Shown in pieces: positions 26,574 to 34,625 of a stretch of DNA of 64,000 nt. Position 1 is the first letter of the stretch, and each line of letters starts with the position of its first letter. This stretch comes from Hwangdonia seohaensis. Lineage in GTDB: Bacteria > Bacteroidota > Bacteroidia > Flavobacteriales > Flavobacteriaceae. The stretch is from contig NZ_JAVSCK010000001.1 in assembly GCF_031932625.1 (NCBI RefSeq), forward strand, positions 310,001-374,000, in the 5' to 3' direction. The notes under the pieces were generated by a model, which saw only the letters and a list, made by a program, of their open reading frames with translations, had not been told where the DNA came from and made no database searches. The position numbers were made by a program, and so were the translations under genes.

Positions 26574-27776
26574 ATGAATTTATTAAAATATGGTCTCGTC
26601 TTTATTTTTTCACTAATCACTTTTTCTCTAAATACCAACTCCGTTTTAGATGAAAACCAAACCGAAAAAACCATTGCTGTAATGGCATATTATGTTCCCG
26701 AAAAAGATTACAACCCTGAAAATTTACCATTAAATCAGCTCACCCACATTATTTTTTCGTTCACTAAGGTGATTGATAACGAGATGAAATTTAACAACGA
26801 TTCGTATGGCAAAAAACTGCATCAATTAGTAGAGCAAAGAAAAAATCATCCCAACCTTAAAGTGATGATTGCTTGTGGCGGCTGGGGTTCTAAAGGATTT
26901 TCGGATATGGCACATACCCCGGAAAACAGGCGTAAATTTGTGGAAAGCGTTGTTCGTTTTAATAAAAAATATAGTTTAGATGGTTTAGATATAGATTGGG
27001 AATACCCTGGAATTCCTGCCGCCAACACTAAAGCACGACCGGAAGACAAGCAAAATTTTACACTTTTAATGAAAGAACTCCGGGAAGCATTAAATACTTT
27101 AGACAGAACACAAACCCTAACCTTTGCATCGGCGGGTTGGAAACGGTATTACGATAATATTGAGCTTGTTGAAGTTATGAAACATGTTGATTTTATGAAT
27201 ATCATGACTTACGATCAAGTTAGTGGAAACGCCCCATTTACAGGGCATCACACTCCATTGGGCTGGATTAAAACGGAACACTTAAAAGATTCTTTAGTTT
27301 CAGATTTTTATGAAGAAATGAAAAAAAGAAGTACTAAATATAATACGGAATACGAGCCGAATTCAACCGAAATGATAGTTGATTATTGTATTTCAGAAGG
27401 CGTAAAGCGCGAGCAAATTGTAATTGGTGCGGCTTTTTACGGTAAAGCTTGGAAAGGCGTTGCTTCAATTAACAATGGACTGTATCAAGCCAATAAAGGA
27501 GCCTATGCTACCATTGTTTACAAAGATATTAGAGAAAAATACGAAAGCGACAAAAATTATAAAAGGCATTGGGATGCTGTGGCCAAAGCACCATATTTAT
27601 TCAATGCGACTGATAGCATTTTTATTACTTTTGATGATACGGTATCGGTAAAACTTAAAACAAAATATGCCAAAAAAGAAAAATTAGGTGGTATTATGTT
27701 TTGGCAGCTTGGGCAGGACGTAAAAGAAAAAAACAGTCTTTTAAATGCTATTTATAAGGCCAGTGAATTGCCCTAA
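26574..27776 (+). CDS. Secreted glycoside hydrolase family 18 (chitinase-like)
   Basis: 400 residues. An N-terminal signal segment (LLKYGLVFIFSLITFSLNT) is followed by a GH18 barrel: MAYYVPEKDYNPENLPLNQLTHIIFSFT, KVMIACGGWG, and the catalytic DGLDIDWE with Glu143 as acid. MNIMTYDQ and GIMFWQLGQD are the later family motifs. It should cleave beta-1,4 GlcNAc linkages of chitin or a related glycan. There is no chitin-binding or type 9 sorting domain, so it is likely periplasmic. It follows the phosphoesterase gene by 11 bp. Confidence 0.92.
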   Translation: MNLLKYGLVFIFSLITFSLNTNSVLDENQTEKTIAVMAYYVPEKDYNPENLPLNQLTHIIFSFTKVIDNEMKFNNDSYGKKLHQLVEQRKNHPNLKVMIACGGWGSKGFSDMAHTPENRRKFVESVVRFNKKYSLDGLDIDWEYPGIPAANTKARPEDKQNFTLLMKELREALNTLDRTQTLTFASAGWKRYYDNIELVEVMKHVDFMNIMTYDQVSGNAPFTGHHTPLGWIKTEHLKDSLVSDFYEEMKKRSTKYNTEYEPNSTEMIVDYCISEGVKREQIVIGAAFYGKAWKGVASINNGLYQANKGAYATIVYKDIREKYESDKNYKRHWDAVAKAPYLFNATDSIFITFDDTVSVKLKTKYAKKEKLGGIMFWQLGQDVKEKNSLLNAIYKASELP

Positions 27777-27854
27777 GAATAAGCCAACGCTATATTTATA
27801 AAGAATGAGATTAAAAAACCTTGAAATAATGAAATCTCTACTATCGGGTAAAAA

Positions 27855-28187
27855 TTAACTCTCCGGAGCCAGCTCCACGACCAACCCTTCCATGTCTGGT
27901 GTCATTTGTATTTGGCACCCCAAACGGCTATTGTCTTTAACATCAAAAGCTTCAGAAAGCATCGCTTCCTCATCATCTGACATTTCGGGAAGCTCATGTT
28001 CTGAAATAACATAACATTGGCAGGACGCGCACATAGCCATACCACCACAAACACCAATGGTGCCTTCTGGTGCAAGCTCGTAAGACCTAACCACTTCCAT
28101 AAGGTTCATGGCCATATCGGTTGGGGCAACAACCTCGTGCGTAACGCCATCTCTATCTGTTATTTTTATATTTATGTCCTGTTCCAT
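27855..28187 (-). CDS. 2Fe-2S ferredoxin, adrenodoxin type
   Basis: 110 residues. The cluster ligands are spaced C-x5-C-x2-C and a distant C: Cys47, Cys53, Cys56 (in GVCGGMAMCASC) and Cys91 (RLGCQ). The acidic helix MSDDEEAMLSEA is the partner-binding region of adrenodoxin-like proteins. It lies behind the mrp and nifU-like genes on the same strand, which points to Fe-S cluster assembly. Confidence 0.92.
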   Translation of the reverse strand: MEQDINIKITDRDGVTHEVVAPTDMAMNLMEVVRSYELAPEGTIGVCGGMAMCASCQCYVISEHELPEMSDDEEAMLSEAFDVKDNSRLGCQIQMTPDMEGLVVELAPES

Positions 28188-28266
28188 GATGTAATTTCAA
28201 TACCATAGGGCATGTTTATAAAGCATCCCCTATTTTAACTTTTTAATAAATTTTTATGAAAATTGA

Positions 28267-28512
28267 TTAGGCTTCAACATTTATAACCTGCTTAATTTGT
28301 GGCGCATGTTTTTTAATAGTCATTTCTACACCAGATTTAAGTGTCATTTGATTTACACTACAGCCCACACAAGCACCTTGCAACTGAACCTTAACCAAGG
28401 TGTTGTCTTCTTCGATGGACAACAACGAAATATCGCCACCATCGCTTTGCAAAAACGGACGAATCTCCTCCAGTGCTTTTTCTACATTTAACTTAAGTTC
28501 TTCTGATGTCAT
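28267..28512 (-). CDS. NifU C-terminal domain (Nfu-type) Fe-S scaffold protein
   Basis: 81 residues made only of the Nfu domain: EEIRPFLQSDGGDISL and the cluster-binding CxxC at Cys48 and Cys51 in GACVGCSVNQMTLKSGVE. Nfu proteins carry [4Fe-4S] clusters to target enzymes. It starts 3 bp after the mrp stop, so the two are translationally coupled. Confidence 0.94.
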   Translation of the reverse strand: MTSEELKLNVEKALEEIRPFLQSDGGDISLLSIEEDNTLVKVQLQGACVGCSVNQMTLKSGVEMTIKKHAPQIKQVINVEA

Positions 28513-28515
28513 AAC

Positions 28516-29652
28516 CTATTTTTTAACTGCTGAACATCCAGCCATTGTTGTAATTTTTATAGCCTCGGTTGGTGGCAAATCGTCATTTCGCCTTACCACT
28601 TCTTGAACTACATTTTGAGTTAACTTTTCAAAAGCTTGCTCTAATGGGGTTGCCGTTTGTAAAGCTGCTGGACGACCAACATCGCCTGCTTCCCGAATAC
28701 TTTGTACCAAAGGCAATTCGCCTAAAAATGGCACCTTTAAATCTTCTGAAAGATGTTTGGCTCCTTCTTTTCCGAAAATATAATATTTGTTATCCGGTAG
28801 TTCAGCTGGCGTAAAGTAAGCCATATTTTCAATAATACCTAAAACCGGCACATTTATGCTTTCCTGTTGAAACATGGCCACACCTTTTTTAGCATCGGCC
28901 AAGGCTACATTTTGCGGCGTACTAACTACAACTGCACCAGTGATTGGTAGCGATTGCATGATACTTAAATGAATATCTCCGGTTCCCGGTGGTAAATCAA
29001 TTAGCATAAAATCGAGTTCGCCCCAATGCGCATCAAAAATCATTTGATTTAACGCTTTCGCCGCCATTGGCCCGCGCCAAACAACTGCTTGGTCGGGTTT
29101 GGTAAAAAAGCCAATCGACAATACTTTGACACCGTAATTCTCAACAGGTTTCATTTTAGATTTTCCATTAATATTCACTGCCAAAGGACGTTCTGCTTCA
29201 ACATCAAACATAATAGGAATTGATGGCCCGTAAATATCGGCATCCAATACCCCAACTTTAAAGCCCATTTTGGCTAAAGTCACCGCTAAATTTGCCGTAA
29301 CGGTAGATTTTCCAACGCCTCCTTTTCCGGAAGCAATGGCTATAATATTTCTTAAACCAGGCACCGCAGCACCTTTTATAACGTTCGCTTTTGGTTTTAC
29401 GGGCACATCCACTTTTACGTTTACGGTAATTTTAGCTTTTTCGTAAACTTTTTCGTGAATGGTTTTTAGGATATCGACCTCAACACGTTTTTTGGCCTGC
29501 AAACTCGGGTTTGCAATGGTAATGTCTACGATAACTTCATCACCAAAAGTGATGACGTTTTTTACGGCTTTGCTCTCCACCATATTCATGCCTTCACCAG
29601 GAACGGTAATGGATTCGAGCGCTTTTAATATATCTTGTTTGTTTAATTTCAC
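28516..29652 (-). CDS. Mrp/ApbC-type P-loop ATPase (Fe-S carrier family) without the usual CxxC
   Basis: 378 residues. An N-terminal MIP18/DUF59 domain (1-90) is followed by a deviant Walker A, ASGKGGVGKS (about 107-116), and LIDLPPGTGD. The frame has no ATG near its start; an in-frame TAG lies upstream and the candidate starts are TTG (29661) or GTG (29652). I chose the GTG, giving MKLNKQDIL. Where enterobacterial ApbC has a CxxC cluster motif, this protein reads ENMAYFTPAELPDNKYYIFG with no cysteine; only one Cys remains near the end (MAGCSAVKK). It heads an mrp-nfu-ferredoxin unit. Confidence 0.9.
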   Translation of the reverse strand: MKLNKQDILKALESITVPGEGMNMVESKAVKNVITFGDEVIVDITIANPSLQAKKRVEVDILKTIHEKVYEKAKITVNVKVDVPVKPKANVIKGAAVPGLRNIIAIASGKGGVGKSTVTANLAVTLAKMGFKVGVLDADIYGPSIPIMFDVEAERPLAVNINGKSKMKPVENYGVKVLSIGFFTKPDQAVVWRGPMAAKALNQMIFDAHWGELDFMLIDLPPGTGDIHLSIMQSLPITGAVVVSTPQNVALADAKKGVAMFQQESINVPVLGIIENMAYFTPAELPDNKYYIFGKEGAKHLSEDLKVPFLGELPLVQSIREAGDVGRPAALQTATPLEQAFEKLTQNVVQEVVRRNDDLPPTEAIKITTMAGCSAVKK

Positions 29653-29775
29653 AGCTTTCAATTTAGATTTATTCTAAAGTACAAATATACAGTGAATTGT
29701 TTAGATTTTAAAGCGGTTTTATTGAAATGATTTTTGTGTTATTTGGGTGTGTTTATACGAGACGCAATTTGTGAT

Positions 29776-29868
29776 TATTTGTAAATTTTTGAAAAATTAG
29801 GAAATAATTATATATTTTGTATATTTGATAATATTTGTAAATTTTACAGAAATTAGGAAATATTAGTT
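29776..29868 (+). repeat. Two direct repeats upstream of the Fic gene
   Basis: An imperfect repeat of about 35 bp occurs twice, starting at 29776 and 29832 (56 bp apart). Both begin TATTTGTAAATTTT and end TTAGGAAATA, differing in the middle. The second copy ends 5 bp before the fic start codon. Position and duplication suggest a binding site for a regulator, possibly the Fic protein with its C-terminal winged helix. Confidence 0.55.
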
Positions 29869-29872
29869 AATT

Positions 29873-31195
29873 ATGATTGAGAAAGCACCAGATTTTAAAA
29901 TAGATTCAGAAACAATACTAAAGCAAGGATTTTTAAATATTCCTCGAAGTTTAAATACTGAAGTTTTTAGTAAAATTGAAAATGAATATTTGTATTGGGA
30001 TAAAATTAAATATTTAAAATACAACCACATAACTCCAGAACAAGTTTGGGAAAATTTAAAAACTAAAAGATACCTCAACTTAAAAAGTATTACACTTAAA
30101 TCAAAAAAACTAAATGAAACTATATGGTTAAATTATAATATTAATCAATTTCTAACTCAAAAACTACATTATTTAGACACGAATTTCGGTGCAGGTTTAC
30201 AAAAAGAAAAACTGCTTTCAGATTTAGATAAACAAAGCTATCTCAATAATGCTTTAATGGAAGAATCCATTTTTTCTTCTATGATTGAAGGCGCAACGAC
30301 CACGCGGGTTAAGGCTAAAGACATGTTACGTAAAAATAAAAAGCCTAAAAACAAATCTGAGCAAATGATATTGAATAACTATAAAACCATTCAATATATA
30401 AGCGAATATCAAGATGATAATATTTCTATTGAAAAATTATATGATATTCATCGTTTAGTTACCGAAAACACTTTAGAAGCTGAAAACGTTGGCGTTTTTA
30501 GAAACACCAACGAAGTTCATGTGATGAATGAAATAACTGGAGAAATTGTTCATACGCCGCCAAAATTTGAAGAACTTGATGCTTTGATGCAATCGTTTTG
30601 TGAATTTTTTAATAACAACCCAAAAGAAGATTTTATTCATCCCATTGTAAAGGCGAGTATTCTACATTTTTTAATGGGTTACATTCACCCATTTGTTGAT
30701 GGCAACGGAAGAACAGCGCGTGCTATTTTTTATTGGTATTTATTAAAAAACGGCTATTGGTTAACGGAATATTTATCTATTTCAAGAGTGATTATGAAAA
30801 CCAAAACACAATATGAAAAAGCCTATTTATATACAGAAATTGATGATATGGATGTCACCTATTTTATTCATTATCAAGTAAAAGTATTAATGCGCGCTTT
30901 TGAGGAATTAAAAACTTACGTCGCTAAGAAAAAGAAAGAGCAATCGAAACTTTCAAAATATTTAAAACTAGATGGTATAAACGAGCGACAAGCCATTATT
31001 CTTCAAAAAATTGAAGATGACAACAATCGTTTTTTTACTGTAAAAGAAATTGAAAACACCTTTAACATTACCAATCAAACTGCCAGAACCGATATTGAAG
31101 AATTGGTTGCTCGTGAATTTTTAAAGAAAATAGCGATTAATAAAAAGACCTTTAATTATTGGAAAGGCGATAAATTTGATACCACATTTTTATGA
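29873..31195 (+). CDS. Fic-family protein (AMPylase type) with inhibitory motif and winged helix
   Basis: 440 residues. The catalytic Fic motif is HPFVDGNGRTAR with His272. An inhibitory [S/T]xxxE[G/N] motif lies before it (Ser135 to Gly140, SSMIEG), so regulation is built into the same chain (class II Fic). The C-terminus (ILQKIEDDNNRFFTVKEIENTFNITNQTARTDIEELV) is a winged helix. These proteins transfer AMP from ATP to hydroxyls on target proteins; the target is unknown. Paired direct repeats just upstream suggest autoregulation. There is no separate antitoxin gene next to it. Confidence 0.9.
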   Translation: MIEKAPDFKIDSETILKQGFLNIPRSLNTEVFSKIENEYLYWDKIKYLKYNHITPEQVWENLKTKRYLNLKSITLKSKKLNETIWLNYNINQFLTQKLHYLDTNFGAGLQKEKLLSDLDKQSYLNNALMEESIFSSMIEGATTTRVKAKDMLRKNKKPKNKSEQMILNNYKTIQYISEYQDDNISIEKLYDIHRLVTENTLEAENVGVFRNTNEVHVMNEITGEIVHTPPKFEELDALMQSFCEFFNNNPKEDFIHPIVKASILHFLMGYIHPFVDGNGRTARAIFYWYLLKNGYWLTEYLSISRVIMKTKTQYEKAYLYTEIDDMDVTYFIHYQVKVLMRAFEELKTYVAKKKKEQSKLSKYLKLDGINERQAIILQKIEDDNNRFFTVKEIENTFNITNQTARTDIEELVAREFLKKIAINKKTFNYWKGDKFDTTFL

Positions 31196-31247
31196 TGGGA
31201 TTCCGAAATACTGAAACAAGTTAAGTACAAGCAAATACAGAATGATG

Positions 31248-31577
31248 CTAAAGTTCCTTTGCAGGATCCCAAAAAACAGATTCAAAATCTTGGATTTGGT
31301 TGTCAACAACCTCAATGTCTTCGCTCTCCAGAAGTTGCTGCATGAGGTTGGTGCCATCAAAATGATGTTTTCCCGTTAACAAGCCTTTACGGTTTACAAC
31401 ACGGTGCGCCGGCACATCTTTACCATGCGAACCATTCATGGCATAACCCACCATTCGCGCACTTTTTGCTGCACCCAAATAATTCGCTATGGCTCCGTAG
31501 CTGGTTACTTTTCCGTAGGGAATCAATCGAGCGACTTCGTAAACTTTATCGAAGAAATTTAAAGTTTCTGGTTTCAT
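31248..31577 (-). CDS. Alkyltransferase-like protein (MGMT fold, Cys replaced by Ala)
   Basis: 109 residues from the ATG at 31577 (a GTG one codon earlier overlaps the lysE stop). It has the C-terminal domain of O6-methylguanine-DNA methyltransferase (LIPYGKVTSYGAIANYLGAAKSARMVGYAM), but the active-site PCHRV reads VPAHRVV, with Ala57 where the reactive Cys would be (GCG codon). That is the pattern of alkyltransferase-like proteins, which bind O6-alkylguanine without removing it and hand the lesion to nucleotide excision repair. Third gene of a coupled trmB-lysE-atl operon. Confidence 0.88.
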   Translation of the reverse strand: MKPETLNFFDKVYEVARLIPYGKVTSYGAIANYLGAAKSARMVGYAMNGSHGKDVPAHRVVNRKGLLTGKHHFDGTNLMQQLLESEDIEVVDNQIQDFESVFWDPAKEL

Positions 31578-31579
31578 CA

Positions 31580-32209
31580 CTACAACTCTTTTATGATATT
31601 TATTAGCGTTACTATGGAAATTACCCCAGTTATACCTCCAATAATAAGATTCATGCTTTTTTGAGAGGTAACAGACTTTTCCTTTATTTTATCGAAAAAG
31701 AAAATATACATATACAGCATTACAAAGGTTCCCGTGGTGGCGCCGGCAACGTACGAAATAATACTTATTTTATCAAAATCCAACCAGCCAACCGATGCCA
31801 AAGTAATGGTCATATACGCTTGATACGGAATTGGAAACACATTGATTGCCGACAAAAACACCCCGTGAAAAAAACGACTGTGCTTGCTTCTTATTTTGGG
31901 CGATGCTTGTTTTTTGGGTTGTGTTTTGGCAATAAACAGATAATACACGGTTATAAGAACAAAAATAACAAATGCAACCCGTTGCAACACATCGATAACT
32001 TCGGGGTGGTTACTTAAATACCGTGCAAAAATAGCGGCGATATAAGTTTGGGCCGTAACAATAACGCAAACCCCGATGGAAAACACAATACCTCTGGAGT
32101 GCCCTTCTTTTAGGCTTATTTTAGCGGCTGTCATATTTAACAACCCTGGCGGAATTACGCCAACCAACGCTATAATTAACCCTAAAAAAAAGATAAAAGT
32201 AATATCCAC
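31580..32209 (-). CDS. LysE/RhtB-family exporter
   Basis: 209 residues, six hydrophobic segments. The N-terminus (FFLGLIIALVGVIPPGLLNMTAAKISLKEGHSRGIVFSIGV) is typical of the LysE/RhtB amino-acid exporter family. The start is a GTG that shares its G with the TAG stop of trmB (TAGTG), so translation is coupled; no ATG lies in the first 25 codons. The same TAGTG junction recurs at its own end with the next gene. Substrate unknown. Confidence 0.87.
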   Translation of the reverse strand: MDITFIFFLGLIIALVGVIPPGLLNMTAAKISLKEGHSRGIVFSIGVCVIVTAQTYIAAIFARYLSNHPEVIDVLQRVAFVIFVLITVYYLFIAKTQPKKQASPKIRSKHSRFFHGVFLSAINVFPIPYQAYMTITLASVGWLDFDKISIISYVAGATTGTFVMLYMYIFFFDKIKEKSVTSQKSMNLIIGGITGVISIVTLINIIKEL

Positions 32210-32886
32210 TAACCGTTAATTTTAAACCTAATATACGTAATTGGTTTGTTTTGCTCTAAATATTGCGATTCGTAAAAAGTTTGAATGCTTGTTACCTCCT
32301 CTGGACTGCCTTCTTGTTTGTAAACATTATGGTTTGCGTAAAGCACTTCGTGCCCAGCGCCATGCAATAAACCAAGGGTGTAACCGTGCATGAATTCGCT
32401 ATCGGTTTTTAGGTTTACCACGCCTTCTGGTTTTAATATTTGCTTGTAGCGCTTTAAAAACTCGGTGTTGGTCATGCGGTGTTTGGTGCGCTTGTATTTT
32501 ATTTGCGGATCGGGGAAGGTTATCCAAATTTCGTCCACTTCGTTTTCGGCAAAGGCATAATCTATAAGTTCGATTTGCGTGCGAAGAAAGGCAACATTAT
32601 CTATTTTTTCTTCAATGGCCGTTTTTGCGCCTCTCCAAAAACGCGCACCTTTTATATCGATGCCAATAAAGTTTTTGTTGGGATATTTTTGGGCCAAAGC
32701 GACGCTATATTCGCCTTTTCCGCAACCTAATTCTAAAATTAATGGATTATCGTTTTTAAAGACTGTTGTTCTCCAATTTCCTTTTAAATTGAAATTTGAA
32801 TTAACCAATTCGTCCCGTTTGGGTTGGAAAACATTTTTGAAGGTTTCGTTTTCTTTAAAGCGTTTAAGTTTGTTTTTACTTCCCAC
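32209..32886 (-). CDS. trmB: tRNA (guanine-N7-)-methyltransferase
   Basis: 225 residues, full length. The SAM-binding LILELGCGKGEYSVALA and the TrmB motif WITFPDPQIKYKRTKHR are plain, together with the C-terminal TSIQTFYESQYL. It makes m7G46 in tRNA. The start is a GTG (32886) giving MGSKNKLKRF, a conserved flavobacterial N-terminus. It heads a three-gene operon in which all junctions overlap. Confidence 0.95.
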   Translation of the reverse strand: MGSKNKLKRFKENETFKNVFQPKRDELVNSNFNLKGNWRTTVFKNDNPLILELGCGKGEYSVALAQKYPNKNFIGIDIKGARFWRGAKTAIEEKIDNVAFLRTQIELIDYAFAENEVDEIWITFPDPQIKYKRTKHRMTNTEFLKRYKQILKPEGVVNLKTDSEFMHGYTLGLLHGAGHEVLYANHNVYKQEGSPEEVTSIQTFYESQYLEQNKPITYIRFKING

Positions 32887-32981
32887 AGGTAATTTACTAT
32901 TTCTTATTACTATTAATTATTTTGACAAAATTAAGCAAATATACGAGAGCGCTCATGCTTATATTACACATTAGCAAAAAA

Positions 32982-33120
32982 GCGCGTTAGGGATTGAACG
33001 GTTAGACTGCGCTTACCGCAGGCTAAATGTTTGAAATCCCCGACGCAGTAGGGATTGAGTAGTGAAAGCCCGACCACTTGCCCTGAGCGCAATCGAAGGG
33101 TTGTGGTAACGCCCAAATTA
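32982..33120 (+). repeat. Structured repeat element, copy 3 (variant middle)
   Basis: It begins GCGCGTTAGGGATTG and ends GAAAGCCCGACC-hairpin-GGTAACGCCCAAA, with GCGTTA/TAACGC closing. The 3' hairpin is CCAC/GTGG. The central AGCGGCATCC/GATATAGCGG block of copies 1 and 2 is missing and replaced by other sequence, including a second GTAGGGATTGAGTAG. Confidence 0.65.
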
Positions 33121-33125
33121 TGGGC

Positions 33126-34466
33126 TTAAAATTCTATACCTTTAATTTTTTTATAATCGAGAATGGCTTTGCTATCCGAAAGCAGCGACACGTGATAGCA
33201 TACGCCCATTAAGCGATGGTACAAACTGGATGTATTGGTTTTAATGGTTTTTTGCAGGCCTTTTAAAATGAGGGTATCGTAATTGGAGGCGGTGTTGTGA
33301 AACGTGTTGTTTACGGCGGTTGTATAGGTGTTTAGCAAGGTGTTTATGACGCCGTAACCCGCGATTTCCTTATCGATAACCTCGGTGGATTGGTATATGT
33401 TTTCGATGCTGATTTTTATGATATCCTTAATTTGCGCATCGTATTTGCTTTTGTCTAACAAACCACTATTAAAATCGCCACTCAAAATGGTTTCTTCGTG
33501 CGCCATAAAAATATCGACAGCTTCGTTTATAAGGCTTCCTATGGCCAAGGCACGCAGATATCCGATGCGGTCTTCTTTGGTTGAAAGCGCATAATAGTTT
33601 TCTGGTTTTATATTATCCCTAATGATTTTTGAAAGGTATTCCAGCGCGAATTCTTCTTGAATGAGCCCGAGGTTTATACCGTCTTCAAAATCGATTATGG
33701 TATAGCAAATATCGTCGGCGGCCTCTACTAAAAATGCCAATGGATGCCGCGAATAGCTGATGTGCTTGTCGCTTCTTTTTAATAATCCGAGTTCTTTGGC
33801 AACATCATTAAACGCTTCTTTTTCACTTTGAAAAAAGCCGTATTTTTTATCGGCAATATGTTGGGTTGGTTTTTTGGGCAACGACTCTTTTGGGTATTTT
33901 ATAAACGCCCCCAATGTGGCATAGCTTAGTCGCAAGCCGCCGTTGCGTCCTGCGCGGTCTTCGGTTAAAATTTTAAAGCCGTTCGCATTGCCTTCAAAAT
34001 CGCATAAATCCTGATATTCTTTTTCGGTTAGTTGGTCTTTATATTTTTGGCCTTCGCCTGTTTTAAAATACTCGCCAATGGCTTTTTCGCCGGAGTGGCC
34101 AAAGGGCGGATTGCCAATATCGTGCGCCAAAGCTGCTGCGGCAACAATGGCGCCAAAATCGTTAGCTTGATACCCGTGAACGCTTTGCAAATGCGGATGC
34201 TTTTTCAGCAGTTTTTGCCCCACGCGCCTGCCTAAAGAACGCCCCACAACGCTAACTTCTAAACTGTGTGTTAATCGGGTGTGCACAAAATCGGTTTTGG
34301 ACAATGGAATAACCTGGGTTTTGTCTTGTAGGCTTCTGAATTCTGATGAAAAAATAATACGATCGTAATCCACTTCAAACCCCAAACGTGTCTCGTCTTG
34401 TTCTTTTCGTATGCGTTTATTGGTGTCGCCAGAGCGTTTTAAAGATAGTAGTTGTTCCCAGTTCAT
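33126..34466 (-). CDS. dgt: dGTP triphosphohydrolase (dGTPase-like HD protein)
   Basis: 446 residues. The HD motif pieces are in order: RLTHSLEVSVVGRSLG, AALAHDIGNPPFGHSGE and FLVEAADDICYTIIDFEDGI. The EFRSLQDKTQV start is typical of bacterial dNTP triphosphohydrolases. It hydrolyses dGTP (or other dNTPs) to nucleoside and triphosphate, affecting dNTP pools and sometimes phage resistance. Some bacterial homologues have wider dNTP specificity, so the substrate is not certain. It stands alone, divergent from the TonB receptor gene. Confidence 0.92.
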   Translation of the reverse strand: MNWEQLLSLKRSGDTNKRIRKEQDETRLGFEVDYDRIIFSSEFRSLQDKTQVIPLSKTDFVHTRLTHSLEVSVVGRSLGRRVGQKLLKKHPHLQSVHGYQANDFGAIVAAAALAHDIGNPPFGHSGEKAIGEYFKTGEGQKYKDQLTEKEYQDLCDFEGNANGFKILTEDRAGRNGGLRLSYATLGAFIKYPKESLPKKPTQHIADKKYGFFQSEKEAFNDVAKELGLLKRSDKHISYSRHPLAFLVEAADDICYTIIDFEDGINLGLIQEEFALEYLSKIIRDNIKPENYYALSTKEDRIGYLRALAIGSLINEAVDIFMAHEETILSGDFNSGLLDKSKYDAQIKDIIKISIENIYQSTEVIDKEIAGYGVINTLLNTYTTAVNNTFHNTASNYDTLILKGLQKTIKTNTSSLYHRLMGVCYHVSLLSDSKAILDYKKIKGIEF

Positions 34467-34526
34467 GTTGCATTTTTAAGAGCAAGCAAGATAAGTAAAT
34501 TCGATAAAAACAAACCTAAAATCTGG

Positions 34527-34603
34527 TAACATTAGCATAACATTTTCATCACGGTTGTTTAATTCTTACTTAACACCGCCTTTACATTGACAACCTTTCT
34601 TTG
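34527..34603 (+). promoter_or_regulatory. Putative double Pho box and promoter of the TonB receptor gene
   Basis: TAACATT at 34527 and 34538, TAACACC at 34571 and TTACATT at 34582 all lie on one 11-bp grid (7+4+7 pairs). Eleven nt after the last comes TTTG (34600-34603) in TTTCTTTG, one mismatch to TAnnTTTG. Direct heptamer repeats with an 11-bp period are the layout of a PhoB box. Factor identity is inferred. Confidence 0.65.
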
Positions 34604-34625
34604 CAGCATCAAACTAAAAAAAATA

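Noticed and set aside
29873..31195. Classical Fic/Phd (Doc) toxin-antitoxin pair
   Set aside because: The Fic protein is long, with its own inhibitory motif and winged helix, and no small antitoxin gene flanks it.
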